Source: Lacticaseibacillus brantae DSM 23927 (lineage in GTDB: Bacteria > Bacillota > Bacilli > Lactobacillales > Lactobacillaceae). Taken from it: 64,000 nt of DNA. The notes under the pieces were generated by a model. The model was not told the DNA's origin and made no database searches. It was given only the letters and a program-made list of their open reading frames with translations. The position numbers and the translations under genes were made by a program. Below, in pieces: positions 24,481-33,862 of this stretch. Location: the NCBI RefSeq assembly GCF_001436115.1, contig NZ_AYZQ01000001.1, positions 124,001 to 188,000 on the forward strand. Direction: 5' to 3'. How positions within the stretch are numbered: position 1 is the first letter of the stretch; each line of letters begins with the position of its first letter.

Positions 24481-25845
24481 TTTGCGTGTGAATTTAACGA
24501 CCGCTTCACAGCGAGCTGTTTGGGGGAACATATCGATTGATTGAATGTACTCCACATTATAGGTCTGAGCCAAAGCCACTAAGTCGCGGGCTAAAGTCGA
24601 TGGATTACAGGAAATATACACAAATTTAGCTGGTTTCACCGATAAGAGAGCTTTAATAAAGTCTGAGTCCAGGCCGGAGCGTGGCGGATCGACAATGACG
24701 GCATCGGGTCGGAAGCCTTGTTTCAACCACTGTGGAAACACCCGTTCCGCTGTGCCGACTTCATAGTGGGCGTTGGTAATCCCGTTGAGCTTCGCGTTTG
24801 CTTGGGCGTCGGCCACGGCTTCGGGGATGATTTCCATGCCGCGCACTTCTTTAGCCACATGGGCCAAGCTCAGCCCGAGGGTTCCAACGCCAGAATAGGC
24901 ATCGATGAGTGTCTCGTTTGGCGCCAAATCTAAGGCGTCGATGGCCAGCTGATAGAGTGTTTGGGTCTGGTCAGGATTTAATTGTAAGAACGCTTGAGGC
25001 GAGATTAAGAAGTCGCGACCTAACAGGCGCTCCGTGATGTAAGGTTGGCCAGCCAGTAACTGACTTTCTTTGCCCCACACAATAGAAGTTCGGCCGGGAT
25101 TATTATTTTGCATAACCGTGACGACCATGGGGAGGTCTTTGGCAATTGCGGCCAGCAGTTCTGCTTTTTTAGGCAGGTCAAAGCCGTTAGTCACCAGGGT
25201 CAGCTGGACTTCACCAGTTGCAACTGACTCGCGGACGACAAGAGTTTTGATGGCGCCGCGATTGCGCTTTTCAGAATAAACAGGAATCTGCAAGGTCTCA
25301 ATAATATGACACAATTGATTAACAACCTTCATGGTCAGGGGGCGTTGGGTAATAAAGTCTGTTAACGGAATTAACTCGTGACTGTTTGGCGCGTATAGAC
25401 CTGCTTTGACGTGGCCATCTAGCAGCCGCACTGGAAATTGGGCCTTATTCCGGTAATGAATCGGTTGGTCCATGCCAATGGTTGGCCGGAGTTCATAGTG
25501 CTGCCAGCCTGCTGGTTTAAACTTAGCCAGGCTTTGCGAGACGACATCGCGCTTAAAGGCGAGTTGGGCACTGTACTTGAGTGCTCCCAACTCGACGCCT
25601 CCGACTTTTCCGTATTCGGGGTCAATGGGCTTAATGCGGTCGGGCGAAGCTGTTTTGACCCGGTGGACTTTAGCTTCCAAATAACGGTCGTGAACGGCAG
25701 TGACTTGGGCGATGACAACTTCTTGGGGAAAGGCGCCAGTCACAAAAGTGATTTTGCGTTTGTAATAGCCAATGCCGGCACCATTGATGTCCATGCGCTT
25801 AATTGTGAGCGGAAAGCGCGTGCCGATTGTAACGTTAGAATCCAT
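24478..25845 (-). CDS. rlmCD: 23S rRNA (uracil-5-)-methyltransferase, RlmCD type, 455 aa
   Basis: CAGGAGG precedes the ATG. The protein has an N-terminal TRAM domain (about 5-65), a central domain, and a C-terminal SAM methylase domain with LIDAYSGVGTLGLSLA, VIVDPPRSGLD and the catalytic YISCNPSTLARDL. The four cysteines of the E. coli RumA Fe-S site are not evident, as in many Firmicute enzymes. In Firmicutes one enzyme of this family methylates both U747 and U1939; whether this is that paralogue is inferred. Confidence 0.88.
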   Translation of the reverse strand: MDSNVTIGTRFPLTIKRMDINGAGIGYYKRKITFVTGAFPQEVVIAQVTAVHDRYLEAKVHRVKTASPDRIKPIDPEYGKVGGVELGALKYSAQLAFKRDVVSQSLAKFKPAGWQHYELRPTIGMDQPIHYRNKAQFPVRLLDGHVKAGLYAPNSHELIPLTDFITQRPLTMKVVNQLCHIIETLQIPVYSEKRNRGAIKTLVVRESVATGEVQLTLVTNGFDLPKKAELLAAIAKDLPMVVTVMQNNNPGRTSIVWGKESQLLAGQPYITERLLGRDFLISPQAFLQLNPDQTQTLYQLAIDALDLAPNETLIDAYSGVGTLGLSLAHVAKEVRGMEIIPEAVADAQANAKLNGITNAHYEVGTAERVFPQWLKQGFRPDAVIVDPPRSGLDSDFIKALLSVKPAKFVYISCNPSTLARDLVALAQTYNVEYIQSIDMFPQTARCEAVVKFTRK

Positions 25846-25910
25846 TATTTCCTCCTGAGTCCTCCCATAAATCGTTTACATCCTGTATAATGATTCGGGG
25901 AGGTATTATC

Positions 25911-26285
25911 TTGAAAATTTTTTACGAGAATCCAACAAGTATGCGATTGAAGGCCAATGTTTGGCTCAATGATGAGATGCATGAACTCGCTGCCGGACAA
26001 TCACTTGATTTACCCGTTAACCGCGGTGATCAAGTCTCATTTAAGGTCGGCCGATTTAGTGCTAAGCATACGTTATCTTATCAATCGCCGCAAGCAAGCT
26101 TCGCGATCCAACCGAACAAAACCTTACAAACCGCATTCTTTGCGGTGGTGTTTGTTTTGGTGATGGCCTTATTCTTCGTCAAAAATCCACCCACAACCTT
26201 GGTCACGATTGGTGTCGTCATCGGGTTGATTCTCTATGAGGCAATGATGTACTTCATCGGCTATCGCGCCCGGCCCAAACACTAG
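25911..26285 (+). CDS. membrane protein with N-terminal strand-rich domain, 124 aa
   Basis: TTG 25911 is the start, as GGGGAGGT stands seven bases before it; the ATG at 25890 lies in the -10 box (TATAAT at 25886). The first 70 residues are soluble and strand-rich (SMRLKANVWLNDEMHELAAG), followed by two membrane helices (about 77-95 and 98-117). The stop is nine bases before the ATG of the next small membrane protein, so they are co-transcribed. No family recognised. Confidence 0.65.
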   Translation: MKIFYENPTSMRLKANVWLNDEMHELAAGQSLDLPVNRGDQVSFKVGRFSAKHTLSYQSPQASFAIQPNKTLQTAFFAVVFVLVMALFFVKNPPTTLVTIGVVIGLILYEAMMYFIGYRARPKH

Positions 26286-26294
26286 GTGATTATC

Positions 26295-26471
26295 ATGAAC
26301 TTATTACGGACAAACGCATTTATGTACATACTGCTGGGGTTATTGGTGCTTGGTATTGTTGCTTATGTGATGAACAATGCGGCATTACTGATGATTCTGT
26401 TAGCACTTGTCCTGATTCTGATTGTGTTAAAAATTATTGCGAATTTCCAACAGCGTGCATCACGCAAGTAG
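26295..26471 (+). CDS. small two-helix membrane protein, 58 aa
   Basis: ATG 26295 follows AGGTGAT. Two hydrophobic helices (about 9-26 and 29-48) and a basic tail (NFQQRASRK) are all it has. It follows the 124-aa membrane protein directly and shares its transcript. Function unknown. Confidence 0.6.
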   Translation: MNLLRTNAFMYILLGLLVLGIVAYVMNNAALLMILLALVLILIVLKIIANFQQRASRK

Positions 26472-26476
26472 CGCTC

Positions 26477-26516
26477 AAAAAGGCGTGACAAAACATCGTT
26501 TTGTCGCGCCTTTTTG
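26477..26516. terminator. bidirectional terminator
   Basis: AAAAAGGCG-TGACAAAA / TTTTGTCG-CGCCTTTTT arms between the small membrane gene and the convergent Mga-like gene. Confidence 0.88.
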
Positions 26517-26541
26517 TTGTACTCGGTTTCAATGTTTGCTT

Positions 26542-28068
26542 TTACGCTTGCTGTTCTTGGCGTTCTTGATGAACATGTAGGCTTTTAAGCTGACTATAGA
26601 GTTCAAAGAACTGCTGATCTGTGCCTTCTGCCGACCAATACAGCACCGTCGTATTGGTTGATAACGGGAAGTGAATCAATTGATTCAGGCGCTGGACATC
26701 GCCAAAGCTGGTAATAATCACGTCAGGCTTGGGTTCACGATCATCGACAATGGTGATAAAGGTAATGTCCCGCAAGAATAACATTAAGTCGCGGGCTAAG
26801 AATGTCGCTGATTCAATGGCAACATACACTTTTAAGGTGACTGGATAACTAATTTCGGCAAAGTTCGCGGAAGCTAAGTAGTAGGTTTCCACATTGAGTT
26901 TCGGTGCATAGCTTTGGAAGATTGCTTCTGGTTCTGCTTCAGTCAGTGAGGCCAAGTAGCCATCAATTAACTGCCCCAAAGAGCTATCAGCCACTTTTAA
27001 TGGCGATTGGGTGACAAAATCTAAGAGTAAACTCGATGGGCCGTTATGAAGAAAGAAGATGAACCCCAAGCGAAGAAAATTAGCATGCAAGACGCGGGCC
27101 TCTTGAACTTCAGCATGCCGCAGATGATTGCCGCTTTGGTATAACGTCGCCATTAAGCCGTCAGCGAAACGCTTGATGGGGTTATCATGCTGATTGAGAA
27201 ATTTCCGAATTAATTCATCACTGTGATTCAGCTGGTCGGCGACGGAGAATTTCTCAAGTTGGCAGAAATAGAAATAATTACGTTCGGCACTCAAAGTGGT
27301 TGAGGTCTGCTGAGGGAAGTTTGTGCGCGTAAAGATTAAAGGGTGGACATCTTCTGGTGCATATCGCATCAGACCTTGCATCCGAATTTGTGGCGACAGG
27401 ACCGCTCCCTGATTAATGCGCAACAATTGCACGGCCAATTGAATGAGATCCGGTTTCTGGACGACTGCTTGGGGAATAAAGACAAATTGCTCACCAAAGG
27501 CGTTAATGGTTTCAAGCTGGTGGTGCACGTACTCACGGGGCATGTCGGCAAAAGGCCAACCATTACCCCGGTAGCTGACCTGATAGAAGGCCACCATGGC
27601 TGAACGAATGTCGATTTCGGTGCCTTCTAGTTCCCATGAGCTCGTGTTAAGATTAACCTGGACGGACGATAGATATTGGCGAAACGGTTCAATTCGTCGT
27701 CGAAGCGTCGACAAGGAAATGTCATAATCCGTGCAGAATTGCTTGGCATCGGGCTGTGACGTGATAAATAAGGTATCAAAGAAGCGAAACGACACTGACT
27801 GCTGGAGCAGATAGAATCGGTACCGATCAATGCTCACGGTTTTTGCCATCCGCGCGAAATCATTCTCATCAGGATTCGCTTTCTGATTGCTGATGTGCTC
27901 GAGATCTTGCATCACGTCTTGGAAGGCATTGTAGGTTTGTTGGTAGGACATCCCAACCCGCTTACTGAGTTTATTAATCGAAAGGTCATCTTGGCCCCCA
28001 TTTTTAAGGGCTTTGAATAACCGATTACTTGTCAGGGCGCGCTTATCAAAAAAGTAAGATTCAAACAT
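26542..28068 (-). CDS. Mga-type helix-turn-helix transcriptional regulator, 508 aa
   Basis: The first 60 residues hold a winged helix (LSINKLSKRVGMSYQQTYNAF) and a second HTH lies near residue 110 (DYDISLSTLRRRIEPFRQYL), the paired-HTH design of Mga/AtxA-type regulators, which control virulence or metabolic genes and often carry PTS-like domains. The middle and C-terminal parts are long and helical; no conserved PTS histidine motif stands out. Targets are unknown; the adjacent small membrane genes and recX are not obvious ones. Confidence 0.75.
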   Translation of the reverse strand: MFESYFFDKRALTSNRLFKALKNGGQDDLSINKLSKRVGMSYQQTYNAFQDVMQDLEHISNQKANPDENDFARMAKTVSIDRYRFYLLQQSVSFRFFDTLFITSQPDAKQFCTDYDISLSTLRRRIEPFRQYLSSVQVNLNTSSWELEGTEIDIRSAMVAFYQVSYRGNGWPFADMPREYVHHQLETINAFGEQFVFIPQAVVQKPDLIQLAVQLLRINQGAVLSPQIRMQGLMRYAPEDVHPLIFTRTNFPQQTSTTLSAERNYFYFCQLEKFSVADQLNHSDELIRKFLNQHDNPIKRFADGLMATLYQSGNHLRHAEVQEARVLHANFLRLGFIFFLHNGPSSLLLDFVTQSPLKVADSSLGQLIDGYLASLTEAEPEAIFQSYAPKLNVETYYLASANFAEISYPVTLKVYVAIESATFLARDLMLFLRDITFITIVDDREPKPDVIITSFGDVQRLNQLIHFPLSTNTTVLYWSAEGTDQQFFELYSQLKSLHVHQERQEQQA

Positions 28069-28138
28069 ATTTTAGCCTCAGCTTTCGCTATTATTATAGC
28101 AAAAAGCACACCGGCTTGCTGTGGGAAAGGAAATTAAA

Positions 28139-28936
28139 ATGGCTCAAGTGATTACAAAAATTACCACTCAAAAACGTAAAGGCCGCTACAACATTTTTAT
28201 CAATGATAAATATGCCTTTCCAGTCAGCGAAAATACGTTAATTCAATTTCAGTTGGCCAAAGGTTTAGAGTTATCAGACGCCGACATTGAACAGATTCAA
28301 GCAGGGGAAGTGGTTGCCCAGGCTAATAGCCTGGCCCTTAACTATCTGAGCTTTCAGCCGCGGACTGTCGCCGAATTACGCAAACACCTGTTAGAAGGCG
28401 AAATTCCAGAATCAGTCATTCCTCAAGTCATCCAGCGCCTGACGGAGTTGAATTACCTCGATGACGCCCAATATGCCCGTCAGTATATTGAAGAGCGCCT
28501 GCGGCTTGGGGACAAGGGCCCGACCGTTTTGCGCCAGAAGTTACGACAAAAGGGGATTCGCGATGACTTAGTCCAAGCAGCTTTTGACGAAATCGACCCA
28601 AAAGCTTGGATTGAGCTAGGGCAAACCGTAGCTGAGAAATTGCAGACCAAGCAGCATCATCGGGCACATCATGACGCCGTCCGCCGAGTCCAGCAGGGAT
28701 TGATGCAAAAAGGATTTAGCAGTGATGACATTGCCAAAATCATGGCTGATTTACCTTGGGAAGATACGGCCGATGAAGAACAGGCAGAGCTGGAGCGCCA
28801 AGCGGAGAAACAATGGCGCCAAAAAAGGCAGTACCAGGGTTATGAGCGGCGTTCGAAAGTGAAGCAAGCTTTATATCGTAAGGGGTTTGACCTAGACGCC
28901 ATTGACCAAGTCCTGACGCGATTAGAGCAAGAATAA
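28139..28936 (+). CDS. recX: regulatory protein RecX, 265 aa
   Basis: ATG 28139 follows AAAGGAA; a GTG at 28121 lacks a ribosome site. The protein shows the repeated three-helix units of RecX, e.g. [36 protein letters not shown] with the family's D-D-x-x-Y/F-A signature, and [19 protein letters not shown] at the end. It binds RecA filaments and limits strand exchange. At 265 residues it is of the long Firmicute type. The Ntdp phosphatase gene follows, a pairing seen in many Firmicutes. Confidence 0.93.
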   Translation: MAQVITKITTQKRKGRYNIFINDKYAFPVSENTLIQFQLAKGLELSDADIEQIQAGEVVAQANSLALNYLSFQPRTVAELRKHLLEGEIPESVIPQVIQRLTELNYLDDAQYARQYIEERLRLGDKGPTVLRQKLRQKGIRDDLVQAAFDEIDPKAWIELGQTVAEKLQTKQHHRAHHDAVRRVQQGLMQKGFSSDDIAKIMADLPWEDTADEEQAELERQAEKQWRQKRQYQGYERRSKVKQALYRKGFDLDAIDQVLTRLEQE

Positions 28937-28948
28937 TTCTTGTAAGTT

Positions 28949-28957
28949 TGATATAAT
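28949..28957 (+). promoter_or_regulatory. extended -10 promoter of the Ntdp gene
   Basis: TGATATAAT, 38 bases before the ATG; no convincing -35. Confidence 0.5.
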
Positions 28958-28994
28958 CGACGAGACAAGAGATTTTCTGAAAGCTGGTTCATAT

Positions 28995-29534
28995 ATGCAA
29001 ATTCCAAAAGAAGGCGACTACATCGCCATCCAAAGTTACAAGCACGATGGGAGTCTTCACCGGACCTGGCGGGACACTATGGTGTTAAAAACCAGTGATG
29101 ACGCGTTGATTGGTGTCAATGACCACACTTTGGTCACTGAATCTGACGGGCGACGCTGGCTGACGCGCGAACCAGCCATCGTCTATTTTCACCGGCATTA
29201 CTGGTTCAACGTTATCGCCATGATTCGCGAAGGTGGCGTTTCCTACTACTGCAATCTAGCGACCCCTTTTACTCTGGATCAAGAGGCGCTGAAGTACATT
29301 GATTACGATCTTGACGTGAAGGTGTTCCCAGACGGCGAGAAACGGCTGCTCGATGTTGACGAATACGAACAGCATCGCCGCAAATGGGCTTATCCTGCAA
29401 CCACTGACAAAATTCTCAAAGCTAATGTCCGGGTATTGGTTGATTGGATTAATCACGGGAAAGGGCCTTTTTCACAGGCCTATATTGATTTGTGGTACAA
29501 CCGCTATTTGCAGTTATCTCACAAAGAAAACTAG
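28995..29534 (+). CDS. nucleoside tri-/diphosphate phosphatase, DUF402 (Ntdp), 179 aa
   Basis: The sequence [20 protein letters not shown], the TWRDTMVL and [15 protein letters not shown] segments and the [10 protein letters not shown] region near residue 120 match the DUF402 family (YgaC of Bacillus, SA1684 of Staphylococcus), whose members hydrolyse nucleoside tri- and diphosphates with divalent metal. Length is as expected. It follows recX with its own promoter-like sequence, and the GyrI-like gene follows 19 bases after its stop. Confidence 0.88.
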   Translation: MQIPKEGDYIAIQSYKHDGSLHRTWRDTMVLKTSDDALIGVNDHTLVTESDGRRWLTREPAIVYFHRHYWFNVIAMIREGGVSYYCNLATPFTLDQEALKYIDYDLDVKVFPDGEKRLLDVDEYEQHRRKWAYPATTDKILKANVRVLVDWINHGKGPFSQAYIDLWYNRYLQLSHKEN

Positions 29535-29553
29535 AAACGAAAGGAGCACTATA

Positions 29554-30069
29554 ATGGCTGTTGAACAATTACCAGCGCAGCAATTCTTTGGGCGGGTCTT
29601 TATGCCTGAGAGCAGTGACGAGCTCGGCACGTATGAACAAGCCTGGCAAGATTTCACCGCGGCCGGCTATTTTGACCAATTGGATGAACTAGCAGAAACT
29701 CCGAATCGAACAACGCTGCTGGTTTTCTCACCATTTGGAACTTTCCAATATTGGGTGGGAAGTGTTGTCCCCATGGATGTCACCGTACCTGAAGGCTTGC
29801 AAGTGTTGCCGTTGCCAGCCGCGACTGGTGGCCAAGCAGAGAAGCCAGCTTCACGATTAACTAGTGCTTTTCCAGTGGAAATGAACTTTAATAAAGGACT
29901 TGAAGTCATTGAAAAGGCGGGGTACCCATTACCCAGCCATATCGGCCAAACCGATCATCCTTACTTCCTCGAACAGTATCCGTTAAATGACAATGGTGAG
30001 GTCGAGAAGGTGATCTATACTTTGTACATTAATGAGGATCAGTTGGAAGGCTACGATGAAGTTGAATAA
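29554..30069 (+). CDS. GyrI-like effector-binding fold protein, 171 aa (tentative)
   Basis: ATG 29554 follows AAAGGAG. The protein begins MAVEQLPAQQFFGRVFMP and has strand-helix-strand spacing with a conserved-looking FSPFGTFQYWVGSVVP and a C-terminal YFLEQYPLN, reminiscent of GyrI/effector-binding domains that bind small hydrophobic molecules. This is a fold impression and not a motif match. It lacks a DNA-binding domain. It is probably co-transcribed with the Ntdp gene. Confidence 0.5.
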   Translation: MAVEQLPAQQFFGRVFMPESSDELGTYEQAWQDFTAAGYFDQLDELAETPNRTTLLVFSPFGTFQYWVGSVVPMDVTVPEGLQVLPLPAATGGQAEKPASRLTSAFPVEMNFNKGLEVIEKAGYPLPSHIGQTDHPYFLEQYPLNDNGEVEKVIYTLYINEDQLEGYDEVE

Positions 30070-30072
30070 CAC

Positions 30073-30106
30073 AAAAACGGCATCCCTTGGGGATGCCGTT
30101 TTTTTA
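30073..30106. terminator. bidirectional terminator
   Basis: AAAAACGGCATCCC / GGGATGCCGTTTTT with a TTGG-type loop, between convergent genes. Confidence 0.92.
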
Positions 30107-30595
30107 ATCGTTTTCGATGTCAGTGGTATTTGGGATGACTGATAACGCGTCAAAATCAATGTAAGCCCCAATGCACAGCGAGATAAAGAGCAACGCAATC
30201 GTCCATCCCATGGGCGTGCCCATGAGAATACTCTTACCGGCTGCACCCGGGAAAATTTCCCGCAGTAAGTATGTGGAGGCAATCGCGATTGCAAAATCGA
30301 TCACAAAATTAAGGGCTTGTTTCCACCATTTGGCACTTTGTAACATGAAGAAGCGCACTGAATAATGAATGAATTGCACTGTCGTATATTTACCCAGAAT
30401 CCTCAGCGGATGTTCTAAGGGAATTTTGGCGAAATAGAGGATAACCGCGCCCACAAAAGATCCGACTAACGTGCGCCATAAGCTATCGCTATGCCACACC
30501 AGGGCGTTGTACGCAATCCCAATCATGAGTTGGGCTGCAATGTAAGGAATTATGAATAAGAAAATGAAAATTAAAGTTGCTCGCCGATTTGTCAT
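30104..30595 (-). CDS. uncharacterised membrane protein, 163 aa
   Basis: ATG 30595 is chosen among two adjacent ATG codons, since GGAGGTCGA gives it the better spacing. Four hydrophobic segments are visible (about 7-28, 40-58, 92-110 and 133-150), and the tail is acidic. No motif is recognised. It stands alone between two terminator-bounded units. Confidence 0.6.
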   Translation of the reverse strand: MTNRRATLIFIFLFIIPYIAAQLMIGIAYNALVWHSDSLWRTLVGSFVGAVILYFAKIPLEHPLRILGKYTTVQFIHYSVRFFMLQSAKWWKQALNFVIDFAIAIASTYLLREIFPGAAGKSILMGTPMGWTIALLFISLCIGAYIDFDALSVIPNTTDIEND

Positions 30596-30652
30596 CATTC
30601 GACCTCCGTTGGCCATATTATAGCATAATCAGGTAGGAACTTTAGCGCTAAT

Positions 30653-31084
30653 TCACAGGTCCCGGCGCATTTGGCGGTGCTTGATGCCGGCATCAAGAAA
30701 TTCAGGCTTGGCCGTCAGCGTGTAGCCCAGCCGCTGATAGAAACCAACTGCTGATACTTGCGCGTTTAGGCTGAGATGATGAGCCTGTTGTTGGCGGGCA
30801 TAGTCTGTCATCGCCGCCAACAGGGCCTGGCCAAGATGTTGCTTCCGAAAAGCCTTAGCAACGGCGACTCGCTGCACATGAAACCCGTCGGCATCAGGTA
30901 GCAGACGCGCGGTTGCGACCGCTTGATGATCGAGGTAGCCGACAAAGTAGATTGCGTGAGCTTCATCTTCATCAACTTCAAGATTCTCTGGGACGCCTTG
31001 TTCTTGAACAAAGACAGCACGCCGAATAGCGAGACTATCCTGATAGATCGGACTCGTTAAATCAGTGGTAATTTCGATTTGCAT
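30653..31084 (-). CDS. GNAT family N-acetyltransferase (ElaA/YjcF-like), 143 aa
   Basis: ATG 31084 with GGAAGAAG upstream; an in-frame TTG at 31093 is less likely. IRRAVFVQEQGVPENLEVDEDE is the N-terminal signature (abbreviated) of the YjcF/ElaA group, and VQRVAVAKAFRKQHLGQALL carries the acetyl-CoA loop (R/Q-x-x-G-x-A). NAQVSAVGFYQRLGY completes the fold. Acceptor unknown. Confidence 0.9.
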   Translation of the reverse strand: MQIEITTDLTSPIYQDSLAIRRAVFVQEQGVPENLEVDEDEAHAIYFVGYLDHQAVATARLLPDADGFHVQRVAVAKAFRKQHLGQALLAAMTDYARQQQAHHLSLNAQVSAVGFYQRLGYTLTAKPEFLDAGIKHRQMRRDL

Positions 31085-31145
31085 ATGCAACACTTCTTCC
31101 TGAAATTTGGTATGATGACACTAGATTATCCCAATGGAGGCAACT

Positions 31146-32312
31146 ATGTTCGATAAATTACGGCACTCCAGGCTGATGTATTGGTCTCTTGAAGCACTTA
31201 TCATTGTGTTCCTAATCATTGGTCTTTCAAACGTCTCGTTTCTTTTTACACCAGTTGGTACCTTCTTTTCAACCTTACTAATCCCAATTATTGCCGCTGG
31301 GTTCTTGTATTACTTGCTGAATCCGTTGGTAAAATTGCTGGGCAAGTTGCATATTAGTCGCGGCTTTGCGATTTTGATTATCTTTGCGGTCTTCATTGCG
31401 GCAATTGCTCTGATTATTGCCGCGGTGATTCCAAACCTGATTAATCAGGTTAGTCAATTAGTCACCAGTTTACCGGATGCCTATCGGCAACTGCGGACTT
31501 TCGTTTCACAGGCCAGCAAGTATAGTTGGTATCAACAATTAAACGTTGGCAAGTATATTAATAGCATTAATATACAACCCGCCAAGATTCTCTCTCAGGT
31601 TCTCGGTAGCTTCTCCGAAGGTCTTCCTGGCGTCATTGGTTCTGTTGCTGGCGCAATGATTGGCGCGATTACTATTCCTGTCCTACTGTTTTACATGCTC
31701 AAGGATGGCGAGAAACTAGTGCCTAGCATTCAGCGAATTGTTCCTGATAAGTATCGCGAAGAAATTGCAACAATCTTTGATCGGATGAATGACACCCTGT
31801 CCCACTATATTGCCGGGCAAGCGATTGAATGTTTATTCGTTGGGACGTTCACGTTCATTGGTTACTTAATCATCGGCATGCCGTACGCATTCCTGCTTGG
31901 TTTCATTGCTGGGGTCTTCACGATTATCCCTTACCTTGGCCCTTATCTGGGCATCATCCCAGCTCTCGGGGTTGCCTTGACCCAGGGTTGGACTAAAGTC
32001 GCGCTGGTCATCGTGGTCGTAATCATTGTCCAAATGACTGATGGGAACCTGATTTACCCCAACGTGATTGGGCGCTCTCTCGACATCCACCCATTGACCA
32101 TTATCATTTTATTGTTGGTCGCGGGGAATTTGTATGGGTTATTAGGCACGATTCTGGCGGTCCCGGTTTATGCAATTGTTAAAACGATCGTCAGCTATCT
32201 CTATGAACTCTATCGGTTTCATCAGCAAACCAAAAACCAGATTTTACCGGGTGGTGGTGGCGATGATAACTTGAAGAAGTCAGATGATTCTGATATGCTA
32301 ATACATAAATAA
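31146..32312 (+). CDS. AI-2E family transporter (PerM/YueF type), 388 aa
   Basis: ATG 31146 with GGAGG upstream, and an extended -10 TGGTATGAT at 31108-31116. The helices follow the family plan: two near the N-terminus, a third near residue 70, a long amphipathic region, and a C-terminal block with GFIAGVFTIIPYLGPYLG and DIHPLTIIILLLVAGNLYGLLG, given here in part. Members export AI-2, act as Na+/H+ antiporters, or are unknown; no choice is made here. Confidence 0.9.
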   Translation: MFDKLRHSRLMYWSLEALIIVFLIIGLSNVSFLFTPVGTFFSTLLIPIIAAGFLYYLLNPLVKLLGKLHISRGFAILIIFAVFIAAIALIIAAVIPNLINQVSQLVTSLPDAYRQLRTFVSQASKYSWYQQLNVGKYINSINIQPAKILSQVLGSFSEGLPGVIGSVAGAMIGAITIPVLLFYMLKDGEKLVPSIQRIVPDKYREEIATIFDRMNDTLSHYIAGQAIECLFVGTFTFIGYLIIGMPYAFLLGFIAGVFTIIPYLGPYLGIIPALGVALTQGWTKVALVIVVVIIVQMTDGNLIYPNVIGRSLDIHPLTIIILLLVAGNLYGLLGTILAVPVYAIVKTIVSYLYELYRFHQQTKNQILPGGGGDDNLKKSDDSDMLIHK

Positions 32313-32331
32313 AACAGACGAGTCAGTAAAA

Positions 32332-32366
32332 AATGTCGGATAAGCATTGGTTTATCCGGCATTTTG
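32332..32366 (+). terminator. probable terminator after the AI-2E family gene
   Basis: TG-T-CGGATAA / TTATCCG-G-CA arms with a TTTTG tail. Confidence 0.65.
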
Positions 32367-32404
32367 TGTCACTAGACGCGTAACGAAAGGATTGTGTTGA
32401 GATT

Positions 32405-33739
32405 ATGGGTGCCGACCCGGATAGTGCGTTATGGGGCCAGTTGATTCTGATTGTAGTATTAACGCTTATTAATGCGTTTTTTGCTGCCACGGAAATTGCA
32501 CTGGTATCATTGAGTCAATCACGGATGCAATTGCAAGCTAAACAGGGGGATAAGCGCGCTGCGGCGGTGGCTAAGGTCATGGCCAATTCCGCTAACTTCT
32601 TGGCCACGATTCAAGTGGGGATTACATTTGCGGGGTTCTTTGCCTCAGCATCGGCAGCCACGACCCTAGCTGGTCGGGTCCAAACAATTTTTGGTAATGC
32701 AAGTTGGGCTCATGAAGGTGCCATCGTGCTGGTTACGATTGGGTTATCCTACATTTCTCTGGTCTTTGGGGAGCTGTATCCCAAACAATTGGCTTTACAA
32801 ATGAAGGAACAAGTGGCGAAATTCGCCGTTGGGCCGATTGGGGTGCTCGGGTGGCTCTTGCGCCCATTCGTGTGGTTACTGTCTGCCTCAACTCGTTTAT
32901 TAATGAAGCTGACGCCAATCGAGTTTAATCAGGATCAAGACAATATGACTCGTGACGAGATGGTTTCGGTCATTGAAACAGGGCGGCAAACTGGGGCAAT
33001 TGAACCGGATGAATACGAGATGTTCGAGGGAATTATTTCATTAAACCAGACGATGGCGCGTGAGGTGATGGTACCCCGGACCGATGCTTTCATGATTGAT
33101 ATTAACGATCCAGACCAACAAAACATTGACGCCATCTTAGGCGAAATTTACTCCCGAATTCCTGTGTTTGATGACGACAAAGATAAGATCGTCGGCTTGA
33201 TTCATATCAAGGATTTGCTGAAAGATGCTCGTAAGCAGGGCTTTGGTCAATTGCATATCCGCGACATTATGGTTGAGCCATGGTTTGTCCCTGAAACAAT
33301 CACTGTCGATGATTTATTGACTGAAATGCGCGCCAAGCAACGCCAAATGGCGATTTTGCTGGACGAATATGGTGGCGTGGTCGGCTTAGTCACAATTGAA
33401 GATTTAATTGAAGAGATTGTTGGGGAAATCGATGACGAATCCGACCAAACTGAAGTTTTGTACACAAAGGTGGCCGATGATGACTACATCATCTCCGGAC
33501 GGATGCCCATCAATGATTTCAATGAACTTTTTGAAACAGATTTGAACGCGGCCGATGTTGATACGATTGCAGGATATGTGATTGCCCAAATTGGGATGAT
33601 CCCGGGTAATCATCAACAACAATCAGTGGCGATTAATGATCACCTGACGTTAATTACTGGTGAAGTCCAGGGCTCGCGGCTCGTTAACTTACATTTAAAA
33701 ATAACGCCTAAGACCGAAGCAGTCGCGTCGGACGACTAG
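32405..33739 (+). CDS. CNNM/CorC (HlyC) family membrane protein, 444 aa
   Basis: Domains in order: a CNNM (DUF21) membrane domain with three or four helices (about 10-190, with INAFFAATEIALVSLSQSRM), two CBS domains (about 215-340, with VMVPRTDAFMIDI and ILLDEYGGVVGLVTIEDLIEEIVG, given in part) and a CorC/HlyC C-terminal domain ending near residue 440. Relatives act in magnesium efflux or homeostasis; the name hemolysin is historical. It is monocistronic; the promoter is not clear. Confidence 0.92.
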   Translation: MGADPDSALWGQLILIVVLTLINAFFAATEIALVSLSQSRMQLQAKQGDKRAAAVAKVMANSANFLATIQVGITFAGFFASASAATTLAGRVQTIFGNASWAHEGAIVLVTIGLSYISLVFGELYPKQLALQMKEQVAKFAVGPIGVLGWLLRPFVWLLSASTRLLMKLTPIEFNQDQDNMTRDEMVSVIETGRQTGAIEPDEYEMFEGIISLNQTMAREVMVPRTDAFMIDINDPDQQNIDAILGEIYSRIPVFDDDKDKIVGLIHIKDLLKDARKQGFGQLHIRDIMVEPWFVPETITVDDLLTEMRAKQRQMAILLDEYGGVVGLVTIEDLIEEIVGEIDDESDQTEVLYTKVADDDYIISGRMPINDFNELFETDLNAADVDTIAGYVIAQIGMIPGNHQQQSVAINDHLTLITGEVQGSRLVNLHLKITPKTEAVASDD

Positions 33740-33759
33740 GCAGCGTTTGGGTTTTCTAT

Positions 33760-33821
33760 TATACTGTTAGAGACGCGTCGCTAACGATTAGCTGGTGGCC
33801 ATGATGAGGCACCAGCTTTTT
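33760..33821 (+). promoter_or_regulatory. prfC leader: -10-like box followed by a terminator hairpin
   Basis: TATACT lies at 33760-33765 and an AGCTGGTG / CACCAGCT hairpin with TTTTT at 33790-33821, 41 bases before the prfC start. The hairpin may simply end the CorC-type transcript, or, if transcription starts at 33772, act as an attenuator. No -35 supports the second view strongly. Confidence 0.4.
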
Positions 33822-33862
33822 GTATGCGAGAAGATTGCGATTGTAGAGAGGATTACTAATCA

